From Salinibacterium xinjiangense (GTDB lineage: Bacteria; Actinomycetota; Actinomycetes; Actinomycetales; Microbacteriaceae), in the NCBI RefSeq assembly GCF_014645015.1, contig NZ_BMLC01000002.1:1-64000 (forward strand): DNA of 64,000 nt, read 5' to 3'. How positions within the stretch are numbered: the stretch's first letter is position 1; every line of letters begins with the position of its first letter. Of the stretch, positions 16,227 through 23,913 are shown piece after piece. The position numbers and the translations under genes are program-made. Under the pieces are notes generated by a model that saw nothing but the letters and a program-made list of their open reading frames with translations, was not told the DNA's origin and did no database searches.

Positions 16227-17110
16227 AACTGCCAGGGGTACGGCCCCCAGTCCGGTTCACGCTTCTCGAGGAAGGCATCCCTGCCCTCGACGGCCTCGTC
16301 TGTGCCGTAAGCGAGTCGGGTCGCCTCACCCACGAGCACCTGCTGGCCGGCGAGACCGTCATCGATGGCGTTCAGCGAGAATTTGAGCATCCGGATGCTG
16401 GTCGGCGATTTCCCCAGAATCGTCTCCGCCCACTCGAGGGCCGTGTTCTCGAGCTGCGCGTGGGGCACGACCGCGTTGATCGTTCCCATCTCGTACGCGC
16501 GCTGCGCGCTGTACTCCTGCCCGAGGAAGAAGATTTCGCGCGCGAACTTCTGCCCGACCTGGCGGGCCAGGTACGCGCTTCCATATCCTCCATCGAAGGA
16601 GCCGACATCGGCATCTGTCTGCTTGAAGCGGGCGTGCTCGGCGCTCGCGATGGTCAGGTCGCATACGACGTGCAGTGAATGCCCGCCGCCCGCCGCCCAC
16701 CCCGGCACGACGGCGATGATGACCTTCGGCATCGTGCGGATGAGTCGTTGGACCTCGAGAATATGCAGGCGCCCGGTGGATGCCGTGCCGTCGGCGTACT
16801 GGTAGCCGTCGCGGCCCCGGATGCGCTGGTCGCCACCCGAGCAGAATGCCCAGCCGCCGTCTTTGGGGCTCGGCCCGTTGCCCGTGATGAGCACGACTCC
16901 GATGCGGGTGTTCTGCCTCGCATGGTCGAGCGCGCGATACAGCTCGTCGACCGACTGTGGGCGGAACGCGTTGCGCACCTCCGGTCGGTTGAAGGCGACC
17001 CTCGCGATTCGACCGCTCGTGTCATGGTGGTAGGTGATGTCGTCCAGGGTCTCGAAACCCACCACATCCTGCCAGCGAACAGGGTCGAATAGTTCAGAAA
17101 CCGGAGCCAT
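16223..17110 (-). CDS. menB: 1,4-dihydroxy-2-naphthoyl-CoA synthase
   Basis: 295 aa crotonase-fold enzyme. MenB-specific features are clear: RPEVRNAFRPQSVDEL, FCSGGDQRIRG (oxyanion hole), the VPGWAAGGGHSLHVVCDLTIAS segment, QTDADVGSFDGGYGSAYLAR and the C-terminal EKREPDWGPYPWQF. It closes the naphthoate ring of o-succinylbenzoyl-CoA in menaquinone synthesis. Other men genes are not in the window. The gene is divergent from the thiolase across about 94 bases. Confidence 0.94.
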   Translation of the reverse strand: MAPVSELFDPVRWQDVVGFETLDDITYHHDTSGRIARVAFNRPEVRNAFRPQSVDELYRALDHARQNTRIGVVLITGNGPSPKDGGWAFCSGGDQRIRGRDGYQYADGTASTGRLHILEVQRLIRTMPKVIIAVVPGWAAGGGHSLHVVCDLTIASAEHARFKQTDADVGSFDGGYGSAYLARQVGQKFAREIFFLGQEYSAQRAYEMGTINAVVPHAQLENTALEWAETILGKSPTSIRMLKFSLNAIDDGLAGQQVLVGEATRLAYGTDEAVEGRDAFLEKREPDWGPYPWQF

Positions 17111-17204
17111 GATCCCAGCCTAACGATCGGCTGCCGACCCTCGCCGCGCGCAGCCTCATGGTGTAAAAACGAAGGTGCAACTTGCGCAGACGGAAGAGGT
17201 CGCT

Positions 17205-18386
17205 ATGGCAGGGTCAGTCATCATCGCCGGAGCACGGACGCCGATCGGGCGTTTGCTCGGCTGCCTGTCGGAGTTCACGGCTCCCGAACTGGGTGGTTTC
17301 GCTATCGCCGCTGCGATCGAGCGGGCGGGAATCACCGCCGACCAGGTCGATGCCGTGATCATGGGCAATGTTCTGCAGGCGGGGGTCGGCCCCGGCCCGA
17401 GTCGCCAGGCGGCCGTCGCCGGCGGGATCTCGCTGGCCGTGCCATCCACCACCGTCAATAAGCTGTGCCTGTCCGGCCTCACCGCGATCGCCATGGCCGA
17501 CCAGGCGATCGTGAGCGGGCAGCACGAGATAGTGATCGCTGGTGGCATGGAGTCGATGACTAACGCGCCCCACCTTGTGCGCGGAGTGCGCCGCGGAATC
17601 AGCTATGGCAGCCGGCAGTTCGAAGACGCGATCGATCGCGATGGCCTCATCGGCCCGATCGAGGGCATCACCATGGGCGCTGCGACCGAACGGGACCAGC
17701 GAAAGTTCGGATTAACCCGCGAACAGCAGGATGCGTTCGCCACCGAATCTCATCGCCGTGCACATGCGGCCACGACGAGTGGCCGCTTTGCCGCGGAGAT
17801 CATCCCCGTCACCACAGCAAAGGGGGTGGTGATTGATTCGGATGAGGGAATTCGCCCCACAACCACTGTCGACACACTGGCCAGGCTTAAGCCGGCCTTC
17901 GCTCCCGGCGGCACCATCACGGCTGGCTCAGCCTCGCAACTCTCTGATGGGGCTGCGGCCGTGGTGGTCATGTCGAAGGCGAGAGCACGGGAGCTCGGGC
18001 TCCGCTGGATCGCCGAGATCGTCGCGTATGGCACGGTTGCGGGCCCCGACACTTCGCTGCTGCACCAGCCGGCCAACGCCATCCGTGACGCCCTGCGACG
18101 CGACGGCACCCTCACCATCGACGACATCGACCTGTTCGAGATGAACGAGGCGTTCGCCAGCGTCGCGATGGCCTCTATTGCAGAGCTTGGCGTCGATTCT
18201 GCGAAGGTCAACATCAACGGAGGCGCCATCGCCGTCGGCCACCCGATCGGTATGACCGGCGCGAGGTTGGTGCTCGACCTCGCACTCGAGCTGGGCCGAC
18301 TTGGCGGGCAGCGCGTCGGCGCCGCCGCCCTCTGTGGCGGCGGCGGCCAGGGCGACGCCCTGCTCATCAGGGTTGGCGGGCAGTAG
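17205..18386 (+). CDS. Acetyl-CoA C-acetyltransferase (thiolase)
   Basis: 393 aa; ATG 17205 is taken over an upstream in-frame ATG because GGAAGAGG sits just before it. Nucleophile Cys88 (NKLCLSG), MNEAFA, INGGAIAVGHPIGMTGAR (His) and ALCGGGGQGDA (second Cys) are intact. It makes acetoacetyl-CoA from two acetyl-CoA or runs in reverse for fatty-acid breakdown. No other beta-oxidation genes adjoin it, so the direction is not evident. Confidence 0.92.
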   Translation: MAGSVIIAGARTPIGRLLGCLSEFTAPELGGFAIAAAIERAGITADQVDAVIMGNVLQAGVGPGPSRQAAVAGGISLAVPSTTVNKLCLSGLTAIAMADQAIVSGQHEIVIAGGMESMTNAPHLVRGVRRGISYGSRQFEDAIDRDGLIGPIEGITMGAATERDQRKFGLTREQQDAFATESHRRAHAATTSGRFAAEIIPVTTAKGVVIDSDEGIRPTTTVDTLARLKPAFAPGGTITAGSASQLSDGAAAVVVMSKARARELGLRWIAEIVAYGTVAGPDTSLLHQPANAIRDALRRDGTLTIDDIDLFEMNEAFASVAMASIAELGVDSAKVNINGGAIAVGHPIGMTGARLVLDLALELGRLGGQRVGAAALCGGGGQGDALLIRVGGQ

Positions 18387-18459
18387 GGCGACGAGCACAG
18401 GGCCGGCCGGAAAGCTCAGGCGAGGGGCTGCTTTTCAGGGCCCCAGTGGCGGAGCAGAG

Positions 18460-18681
18460 TCAGGCTGCGAAACTGTGTTTTGCGGCATCCACCGTGCTGA
18501 AGGTGCCGAGCTGTTCACCCAGGCAGGTCATCGCTGCGAAACCACCGTCTCGCACCGACTCGATCATCCCGGCGAACTCGCCTCCGCGCTTACCGATCCA
18601 GAGTCCGCGCTGGATGACTTTCCACTGGATGGGACCGCCTGTTTTTTGCTCGCGGGTGGCCGCTGGTCTTGTGATCGTCAT
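18460..18681 (-). CDS. Small conserved-looking hypothetical protein
   Basis: 73 aa from ATG 18681 with a strong GGGGGAGC RBS. The sequence has basic and aromatic residues (GPIQWKVIQRGLWIGKRGGEFAGMIE) and ends TVDAAKHSFAA, a compact alpha/beta-like pattern. I do not recognise a named family. A short dyad TTTCC/GGAAA lies in its leader. It faces the thiolase gene (73 bases between the stops). Confidence 0.65.
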   Translation of the reverse strand: MTITRPAATREQKTGGPIQWKVIQRGLWIGKRGGEFAGMIESVRDGGFAAMTCLGEQLGTFSTVDAAKHSFAA

Positions 18682-19079
18682 GGCTTGCTCCCCCAATTTT
18701 CCTTTAGTGGAAATGCGGAACACTCTTCCCGGCACTGCACACGCTGCTGTAGCCCTGAGTAAACCCCGTGGGACACGCACCTGTCGAGACGTATCGGCGA
18801 ACTCCAAGCAAACGGGACCCGGAGCTGCCGACTTGGGCAGGCCGGAGGAGGCAGTGTTGGTTCGGCAGCGTGGCCCGGACTTGTGAGGCCCGGACTGGTC
18901 GCTCCCTGACACCCCATGGGATCGCCCCGGTGCTGCAGGATGTGCGTGACATGAGCGGGCGATGGAGCTGACGATGCAGCGCGCCAGGCCGCAGCGGCCG
19001 CAATGGTGCCGTGGGCAGCACGCAGAGTGGGATTCTCGGAAAAACTTCGCCGACACGCCGAAAACACAACATGTAGTGG
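18682..19079. other. Intergenic region, no gene seen
   Basis: Between the 73-aa gene and the promoter of the small peptide gene. Open frames here lack RBS and domains. The motif TAGTGGAA(A)TG occurs at both edges (18705-18715 and 19074-19083), next to the two divergent promoters; its meaning is unknown. Confidence 0.5.
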
Positions 19080-19110
19080 AATGACAGGGGTGTCATTCAC
19101 GTTATATAGT
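19080..19110 (+). promoter_or_regulatory. Promoter with operator-like dyad for the small peptide gene
   Basis: -35 TGACAG (19082-19087), 17-base spacer, -10 TATAGT (19105-19110). The -35 lies inside a dyad AATGACA/TGTCATT (19080-19086 and 19091-19097), so a bound repressor would block RNA polymerase. In the roughly 80-base leader a perfect hairpin ACTGCC/GGCAGT forms at 19151-19165. Confidence 0.6.
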
Positions 19111-19197
19111 GGAGGTCCAGCCGCAGACAGCGGGTGGCATGGTCACAGATACTGCCTTTGGCAGTCACGGCCACACAAGAACTTGGGGAGGATCGCC

Positions 19198-19296
19198 ATG
19201 GATAACGACAGCTACAACAACGACGGTGACAATGTCGGCGGATACGCAGTTCCCGTCGACCCGATGGATCTTCTACAGTGCGACAGCTGCCAGTAA
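19198..19296 (+). CDS. 32-aa peptide, Asp/Asn-rich leader with Gly-Gly and C-terminal CxxC
   Basis: The ORF starts at ATG 19198 with a textbook RBS GGGGAGGA (19185-19192) five bases upstream. The N-terminal MDNDSYNNDGDNVGG is acidic and ends in Gly14-Gly15; the rest, YAVPVDPMDLLQCDSCQ, has Cys28 and Cys31. A promoter lies upstream and a terminator 25 bases after the stop, so this is a complete monocistronic unit. The layout recalls a modified or exported peptide precursor, or a small metal-binding protein, but no modifying enzyme or exporter is adjacent and I cannot name a family. Confidence 0.72.
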   Translation: MDNDSYNNDGDNVGGYAVPVDPMDLLQCDSCQ

Positions 19297-19321
19297 AGCG
19301 TCGTACAGCAATAGATTACGC

Positions 19322-19353
19322 AAACCCCGGTGCCCACGTGGCCACCGGGGTTT
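19322..19353 (+). terminator. Terminator of the small peptide gene
   Basis: AAACCCCGGTG (19322-19332) pairs perfectly with CACCGGGGTTT (19343-19353), followed by a further T. An 11-bp GC-rich stem with T-run is a strong intrinsic terminator. Confidence 0.92.
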
Positions 19354-19401
19354 TGCAGTTCATCACACGGATGGCGCTGGGCTTGTGGGTAGGCTGACCT
19401 G

Positions 19402-19848
19402 GTGCCAGTGAATCCAGACATTCAGGGTCGGGTGTTCGCCCCCACCGCCCCGTATCTCGTCGGGCGGGAGAAAGTGCGCGAGTTTGCTCGGGCCGTTTTC
19501 GCCTCCAGCCCGCTCAATTTCGATGTGGCCGCCGCTGCCGCCGCCGGATACTCCGACTTGGTGGCTCCGCCCACGTTTCCTGTCGTCGTGCAGGAAGCTA
19601 CCCTCGCGCAATTACTCGCTGAGCCCGACGCGGGGATCGATTTCTCGAGGGTCGTGCATGGTGAGCAGCGATTCAGCTATACGCGCCCGATCATCGCCGG
19701 CGATGAGCTCACGGCGACCCTCGCCGTCACCAGCGTCAAATCTCTCGGCGGCAATTCCATGGTGACCGCGGAATCGACCATCGTGGATGCGCGTGGTTCG
19801 CATGTGGTCACTGCCATTTCAACACTTGTCGTAAGGGGTGACGCATGA
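19402..19848 (+). CDS. hadA: MaoC-like (3R)-hydroxyacyl-ACP/CoA dehydratase subunit, HadA/UPF0336 type
   Basis: 148 aa from GTG 19402, giving the typical start MPVNPDIQGRVFAPTAPYLVGREKVREFA. The hot-dog fold half lacks the catalytic Asp/His pair, as in HadA-type subunits; LVAPPTFPVV and VHGEQRFSYTRPIIAGDELTAT are characteristic. It pairs with the next gene, overlapping it by four bases, to form a heterodimeric dehydratase acting on beta-hydroxyacyl thioesters. The actinobacterial order hadA-hadB-murB is conserved elsewhere. Confidence 0.85.
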   Translation: MPVNPDIQGRVFAPTAPYLVGREKVREFARAVFASSPLNFDVAAAAAAGYSDLVAPPTFPVVVQEATLAQLLAEPDAGIDFSRVVHGEQRFSYTRPIIAGDELTATLAVTSVKSLGGNSMVTAESTIVDARGSHVVTAISTLVVRGDA

Positions 19849-20249
19849 GCGAGCTGACCGTTGGTGACGTGATCGCCGAGCGCACCTTCGCCATCACGCG
19901 CGACTCGCTGGTGCGCTATGCCGGGGCATCCGGTGACTTCAACAACATCCATTACCGGGACGACATTGCACACTCCGTCGGCCTGCCCGGGGTGCTTGCA
20001 CACGGCATGCTCACCATGGGACTGGCCGTCCAACCCGTCGTCGACTGGCTGGGCGAGCGTGGTGTTGTGCTCGACTATCACGTGCGCTTCACACGTCCGG
20101 TGCTCGTCGATGCGATCGAGGGCGCGCACATCACGGTTGTTGCGAAGATCGGCCTTGCCGACGAGGATTCGACCCGTATCGACCTGGTCGTGACTGCCGC
20201 AGACCAGACCGTTCTCGGCAAGTCCCAGGTCAGGGTCTCGTTCACCTGA
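19845..20249 (+). CDS. hadB: MaoC-like dehydratase catalytic subunit, HadB type
   Basis: 134 aa. The hydratase-2 motif is intact: YAGASGDFNNIHYRDDIAHSVGLPGVLAHGMLTMG, with the Asp and His of the catalytic dyad. It overlaps hadA by an ATGA junction and murB by one base (TGATG), so the three are translated together. Its role would be dehydration of hydroxyacyl thioesters in fatty-acid metabolism; the true substrate is not determined by sequence. Confidence 0.87.
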   Translation: MSELTVGDVIAERTFAITRDSLVRYAGASGDFNNIHYRDDIAHSVGLPGVLAHGMLTMGLAVQPVVDWLGERGVVLDYHVRFTRPVLVDAIEGAHITVVAKIGLADEDSTRIDLVVTAADQTVLGKSQVRVSFT

Positions 20250-21325
20250 TGCTGTTGTCTGAGCTCACCACTATGCGGGTCGGCGGTCCGGCCGGTCGAT
20301 TGGTGGATGCTACGACGCGCGATGAGCTGGTGGCGGCAGCCCGCGAAGCCTGGTCGTCCGGCGATGAGTGGATGGTGTTGGGCGGCGGCTCGAACGTGGT
20401 CATCTCGGATGCGGGGTTCGACGGCACGGTCATCCGTGCTCTTTCTCGAGGGATCGACCGTTCGGTCGATGGCGGCGGCAGGGTCGTAGTGCAGGCCGGG
20501 GAGCCCTGGGACGCTGTGGTCGAGTTCGCGGTATCGAACGGCCTCTCTGGTATCGAGGCGCTCAGCGGGATTCCAGGATCGAGCGGGGCGGCGCCCATCC
20601 AGAACATCGGCGCGTACGGCCAGGAGATAAGCGACACCCTGGTCTCGGTCCAGTTTCTCGACTACCTGACCGGGCAGGTCGAGCACATCCCCGCCGACGA
20701 GCTTGTCCTCGGCTACCGCACCTCGAGCCTCAAGGCAGGGCGTCAGGGTGTAGTACTGGCGATCGAGCTCAGACTGGCCAGCAGGCCAGCGGGTGCCGTG
20801 GCGTATCCCCAGCTGGCCACCGCGCTGGGTGTGCCGTTGGGCACCGAGGTGCCTTTGGCCGACGTGCGCTCCAGCGTGCTTGCCCTTCGGGCGGCCAAGG
20901 GCATGGTCCTCAACCCTGACGACCCCGATTCGACCAGCTGCGGCTCGTTCTTCACCAATCCGATAGTCGACGAGAACGTCGCGCGCCGCCTCCCAAAAGA
21001 TGCCCCACGGTGGCCCATCGGTCTCGGGGAGCCGGATCTGGTCGTGCCGCTGGGGCAGCAACTCCCCGAACGCAGGTACGAGCAGTCATCCCTCGTGAAG
21101 CTGAGCGCGGCCTGGCTCATCGAGCACGCAGGGATCGGTAAGGGCTTCGCGCTGCCGGGATCGCGTGCCGCGATCTCCAGCAAGCACACTCTCGCGATCA
21201 CGAATCGTGGCGAAGCAACGGCGGAGCAGGTCGCCGAGCTCGCACGGTTTGTCCAGGCGCGGGTACTCGCGGAGTTCGGCCTCACCCTGCAGGCCGAACC
21301 GACCGTTATCGGCTTCCAGCTGTAG
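20249..21325 (+). CDS. murB: UDP-N-acetylmuramate dehydrogenase
   Basis: 358 aa, type I length. FAD-binding LTTMRVGGPAGRLVDA and VLGGGSNVVISDAGFDG, the AIQNIGAYGQE-like segment (APIQNIGAYGQE), and CGSFFTNPIV with the proton-donating Ser are present, as is a C-terminal SSKHTLAITNRG region. It reduces UDP-GlcNAc-enolpyruvate to UDP-MurNAc with NADPH in wall precursor synthesis. It ends the hadA-hadB-murB operon. Confidence 0.94.
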   Translation: MLLSELTTMRVGGPAGRLVDATTRDELVAAAREAWSSGDEWMVLGGGSNVVISDAGFDGTVIRALSRGIDRSVDGGGRVVVQAGEPWDAVVEFAVSNGLSGIEALSGIPGSSGAAPIQNIGAYGQEISDTLVSVQFLDYLTGQVEHIPADELVLGYRTSSLKAGRQGVVLAIELRLASRPAGAVAYPQLATALGVPLGTEVPLADVRSSVLALRAAKGMVLNPDDPDSTSCGSFFTNPIVDENVARRLPKDAPRWPIGLGEPDLVVPLGQQLPERRYEQSSLVKLSAAWLIEHAGIGKGFALPGSRAAISSKHTLAITNRGEATAEQVAELARFVQARVLAEFGLTLQAEPTVIGFQL

Positions 21326-21368
21326 CGGGTCACCAGATGGTGCTCGTCTCACCGGCGCCCTCACGAGC

Positions 21369-22049
21369 TCAGTCGGCGATCGCGCCTTCGAGCAGTTCCT
21401 TGATCCTGGAAAGGAACACCGCGCCGGTTGCGCCGTCGACTGCCCGGTGATCGCAGGTGAGTGTCAATTCGGCGATAGGGCGCCATTGCCCTCCGCCCTC
21501 GGTGAAAACGAAGCGCTGACGGGTTGATGCAACCGCGAGAATCGCAACCTGCGGAACGTTCAGAATGGCGTCGAACCTGTCGATTCCGAGCATCCCCAGA
21601 TTGGAGATGGTGAAGGTGCCGCCGGTGACGTCGTTCATAGTGAGGCGCCGAGTTCGCGCACGCTCGACTGCGCCCTTCCTCAGTTCAGCGATACCAGCGA
21701 GAGGAAGCCCCCCGACCCGGTGCAGGTTGGGAACCGTGAGGCCGGCGTCTGTTGCCACGGCAAGTCCGATATTGACCTCATCGAATGTGGTGATGCCGTT
21801 TTCGCCGTAGTGAGAGTTGAGTGCAGGGTGGTCGATGAGGGCTTTGGCGCAGACTGACACGAGCAGGTCAGTGACCGTCGAACCCGGCGCTACCGTTTTG
21901 ACGGTCAGGGCCGTTGTCATGTCGACCTCGACAGTGAGGTGAAATGCGGGCGCCTCCCACGCTGCGATCATCTGACGGGCTGCCGCGCGTCGTATTCCTG
22001 CCAGCGGTTTGGTTGTGCCTTCTACTACGTACGCGTCCGTATTTGCCAT
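21369..22049 (-). CDS. Stand-alone 2-oxoacid dehydrogenase E2 catalytic domain, no lipoyl domain
   Basis: 226 aa from ATG 22049 with AAGGAAG RBS. It matches only the C-terminal acyltransferase domain of E2 proteins: PLAGIRRAAARQMIAAWEAPAFHLTVEVDM, TISNLGMLGIDRFDAILN and the active site CDHRAVDGA with His201 and Asp205. The lipoyl and E1/E3-binding domains that normally precede it (150-200 aa) are missing. A free lipoyl protein is encoded at 26876-27130 in the divergent operon, suggesting that the two halves work together to pass an acyl group from E1 to CoA. The gene is divergent from the FAD dehydrogenase gene. Confidence 0.85.
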   Translation of the reverse strand: MANTDAYVVEGTTKPLAGIRRAAARQMIAAWEAPAFHLTVEVDMTTALTVKTVAPGSTVTDLLVSVCAKALIDHPALNSHYGENGITTFDEVNIGLAVATDAGLTVPNLHRVGGLPLAGIAELRKGAVERARTRRLTMNDVTGGTFTISNLGMLGIDRFDAILNVPQVAILAVASTRQRFVFTEGGGQWRPIAELTLTCDHRAVDGATGAVFLSRIKELLEGAIAD

Positions 22050-22114
22050 AGTTGACTTCCTTGAGAGGTGGGATCGAGGTGTGTGATGGTGCGATCCGGG
22101 CCGAGAAATCGGCA

Positions 22115-22143
22115 TTGACAGCACCGTTCTTCTCCGTCATACT
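22115..22143 (+). promoter_or_regulatory. Promoter of the catabolic operon
   Basis: Consensus -35 TTGACA (22115-22120), 17-base spacer, -10 CATACT (22138-22143). Transcription would begin near 22150, at or next to the ATG at 22151, implying a leaderless or nearly leaderless mRNA. Confidence 0.6.
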
Positions 22144-22146
22144 AAC

Positions 22147-22184
22147 TCACATGAATCACATATGTGAAGAGTTGCACAGGTGTG
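22147..22184. promoter_or_regulatory. Operator array: TCACATATGTGA and CACAGGTGTG
   Basis: A perfect 12-bp palindrome TCACATATGTGA (22156-22167), a second dyad CACAGGTGTG (22175-22184) and a half-site TCACATGA (22147-22154) cluster just after the -10. A similar dyad CACAAATGTG lies after the -10 of the promoter at 29825. The SorC protein encoded in the locus is the natural candidate to bind them. Confidence 0.6.
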
Positions 22185-23860
22185 AGAGTCACAAGGGCGT
22201 TGACTTACCCGGTGTCGATATTCTCATAGTTGGTGGCGGGGTCAATGGGTTGGCTGTCGCGCGTGAAGCGCAAGTTCGCGGATGGTCAGCTACGGTCGTG
22301 GAGGCTGACGACATCGGAGCTGGAACCAGCGGCACGTCCAGTCGGCTCGTGCACGGCGGAGTCAGGTACCTCGAGAACCTCGAGTTTCACCTGGTTCGGG
22401 AATCTCTGAAAGAACGCGAACGCCTCCTCTTCACTGCCCCGCACCTCGTGCAGCCGTACCCCTTACTGATTCCGTTCTACAAGCACAACAGGCGCCACGG
22501 ATTCGTCCTGCGTCTCGGAATGGTGCTGTACGACGTTCTTTCGTTCGACAAGTCCACGCCACTTCATCGCACCTTCAGCAAAACGCGGGTGCAGCAGGCG
22601 TATCCCGGACTGGACTCAAAAGACCTTTACGGTGCGGCCCTTTACTACGACGCCCAAGCGGCGAACACCGAGCGCCTCTGCGTTGAACAGGCTCTCGACA
22701 TCGTTGCGCTCGGCGGCAGCGTGCGAAACCACACCCGCGTCACTGGCCTGACCGAGCAGGCCTCCGGCATCTCCGTGAGTATGTTCGACTCCCTTACGGA
22801 AACTCATTACACACAAACGGCGGCAATCGTGGTCAACGCCGCAGGCCCCTGGGTCGACAGGGTGTTGGGTCTCAGTAAGACGGCGAGCTCGCAGTTGATC
22901 GGCGGTACGAAGGGTTCGCACCTGACCGTTGGTCCATTCCCCGGTGCTCCCTCGACAGGGGTTCACTTCGAGGCAACGAGCGACGGCCGGGCAATTCTGG
23001 TTCTTCCGCTCCCAGACGGCAACTACCTGGTCGGGGCGACCGATATCTTCTTCGAAGGCGATCCGGGCTCGGCCGTCATGTCCGATGAGGAGATCGACTA
23101 CCTCATTTCCGAAGTCAACCGGCTGGTGCCGGCAGCCCACCTCCTCCGGTCGGATGTGCTGCACACGGTGTCAGGCGTGCGGCCGTTGCCGTTCTCGCCG
23201 AAAGCCAAGTCGGCCGCACAGGTCAGCCGCAGCCACCACCTCGTGGCGCACCCCGCCATGTCTGGGCTTTTCAGTATCACGGGCGGTAAACTCACGACCC
23301 ATCGCGCTCTCGGTGAAATGGCGATCAACAAGCTGCAATCCCGCCCAGCAACACCAGGAGCTCCAGGACGGCGACGGTTGCTCTCGCAACTGTTCAATCC
23401 TTCGGCGAGCACTCGTCGGCTCAAACTTCCCGGTGCGCGATCGTCAGACCTGACGCGGTTCACCTCATCGTTTCGGCGGACGACATCGCTTCCCGCTGCG
23501 TCGATCGATCGGTTGCTCGGCCTCTACGGGGTCCGGGTCGAGAGGCTGGAGCAACTGGTGGCGAGTCGTCCTGAGTTGGCGGCAACGCTACCCGGGCGCG
23601 ATGACGCGATTGCGGCGGAGGTGGTGATGGCCGTGCAGGACGAATTCGCTCGCACCCTCACCGACATCGTCGCCCGTCGACTCCTGCTGGTCTGGAATGA
23701 CGACGCTGGCCTGGATTCGCTGGACGGCGTGGCCGCTGTTGCCGCGCAGGAACTGGGCTGGGACCAGGCTCAGATCGATCGCGAGATCGCCTCGTACCGC
23801 GACTGGATCCGTCTGCGTCGCCCAGCGGCCTATGAACCCGATGCCAGCATTGCCCGCTGA
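22151..23860 (+). CDS. GlpD-like FAD-dependent polyol-phosphate dehydrogenase
   Basis: 569 aa from ATG 22151; a TTG at 22172 is the other possible start. VDILIVGGGVNGLAVAREAQVRGWSATVVEADDIGAGTSGTSSRLVHGG is the FAD site and glycerol-3-phosphate dehydrogenase signature (broken by position here: residues about 23-70). KGSHLTVG, SGVRPLPF and ITGGKLTTHRALGEMA follow. Relatives oxidise glycerol-3-phosphate or, in erythritol catabolism (EryB), a tetritol phosphate. Neighbouring FGGY kinase and SorC regulator resemble that kind of pathway. First gene of a long operon with aldolase, E1, lipoyl protein and kinase. Actual substrate unknown. Confidence 0.82.
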   Translation: MNHICEELHRCESHKGVDLPGVDILIVGGGVNGLAVAREAQVRGWSATVVEADDIGAGTSGTSSRLVHGGVRYLENLEFHLVRESLKERERLLFTAPHLVQPYPLLIPFYKHNRRHGFVLRLGMVLYDVLSFDKSTPLHRTFSKTRVQQAYPGLDSKDLYGAALYYDAQAANTERLCVEQALDIVALGGSVRNHTRVTGLTEQASGISVSMFDSLTETHYTQTAAIVVNAAGPWVDRVLGLSKTASSQLIGGTKGSHLTVGPFPGAPSTGVHFEATSDGRAILVLPLPDGNYLVGATDIFFEGDPGSAVMSDEEIDYLISEVNRLVPAAHLLRSDVLHTVSGVRPLPFSPKAKSAAQVSRSHHLVAHPAMSGLFSITGGKLTTHRALGEMAINKLQSRPATPGAPGRRRLLSQLFNPSASTRRLKLPGARSSDLTRFTSSFRRTTSLPAASIDRLLGLYGVRVERLEQLVASRPELAATLPGRDDAIAAEVVMAVQDEFARTLTDIVARRLLLVWNDDAGLDSLDGVAAVAAQELGWDQAQIDREIASYRDWIRLRRPAAYEPDASIAR

Positions 23861-23913
23861 CTCGCCCACTGCCAACCCAACCAACTATCAATGATGAAAT
23901 TGGAGCACGTCAC

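Noticed and set aside
18678-19100. Minus-strand ORFs of 130-198 codons upstream of the 73-aa gene
   Set aside because: The added N-terminal parts lack RBS and resemble no protein; ATG 18681 has the good RBS.
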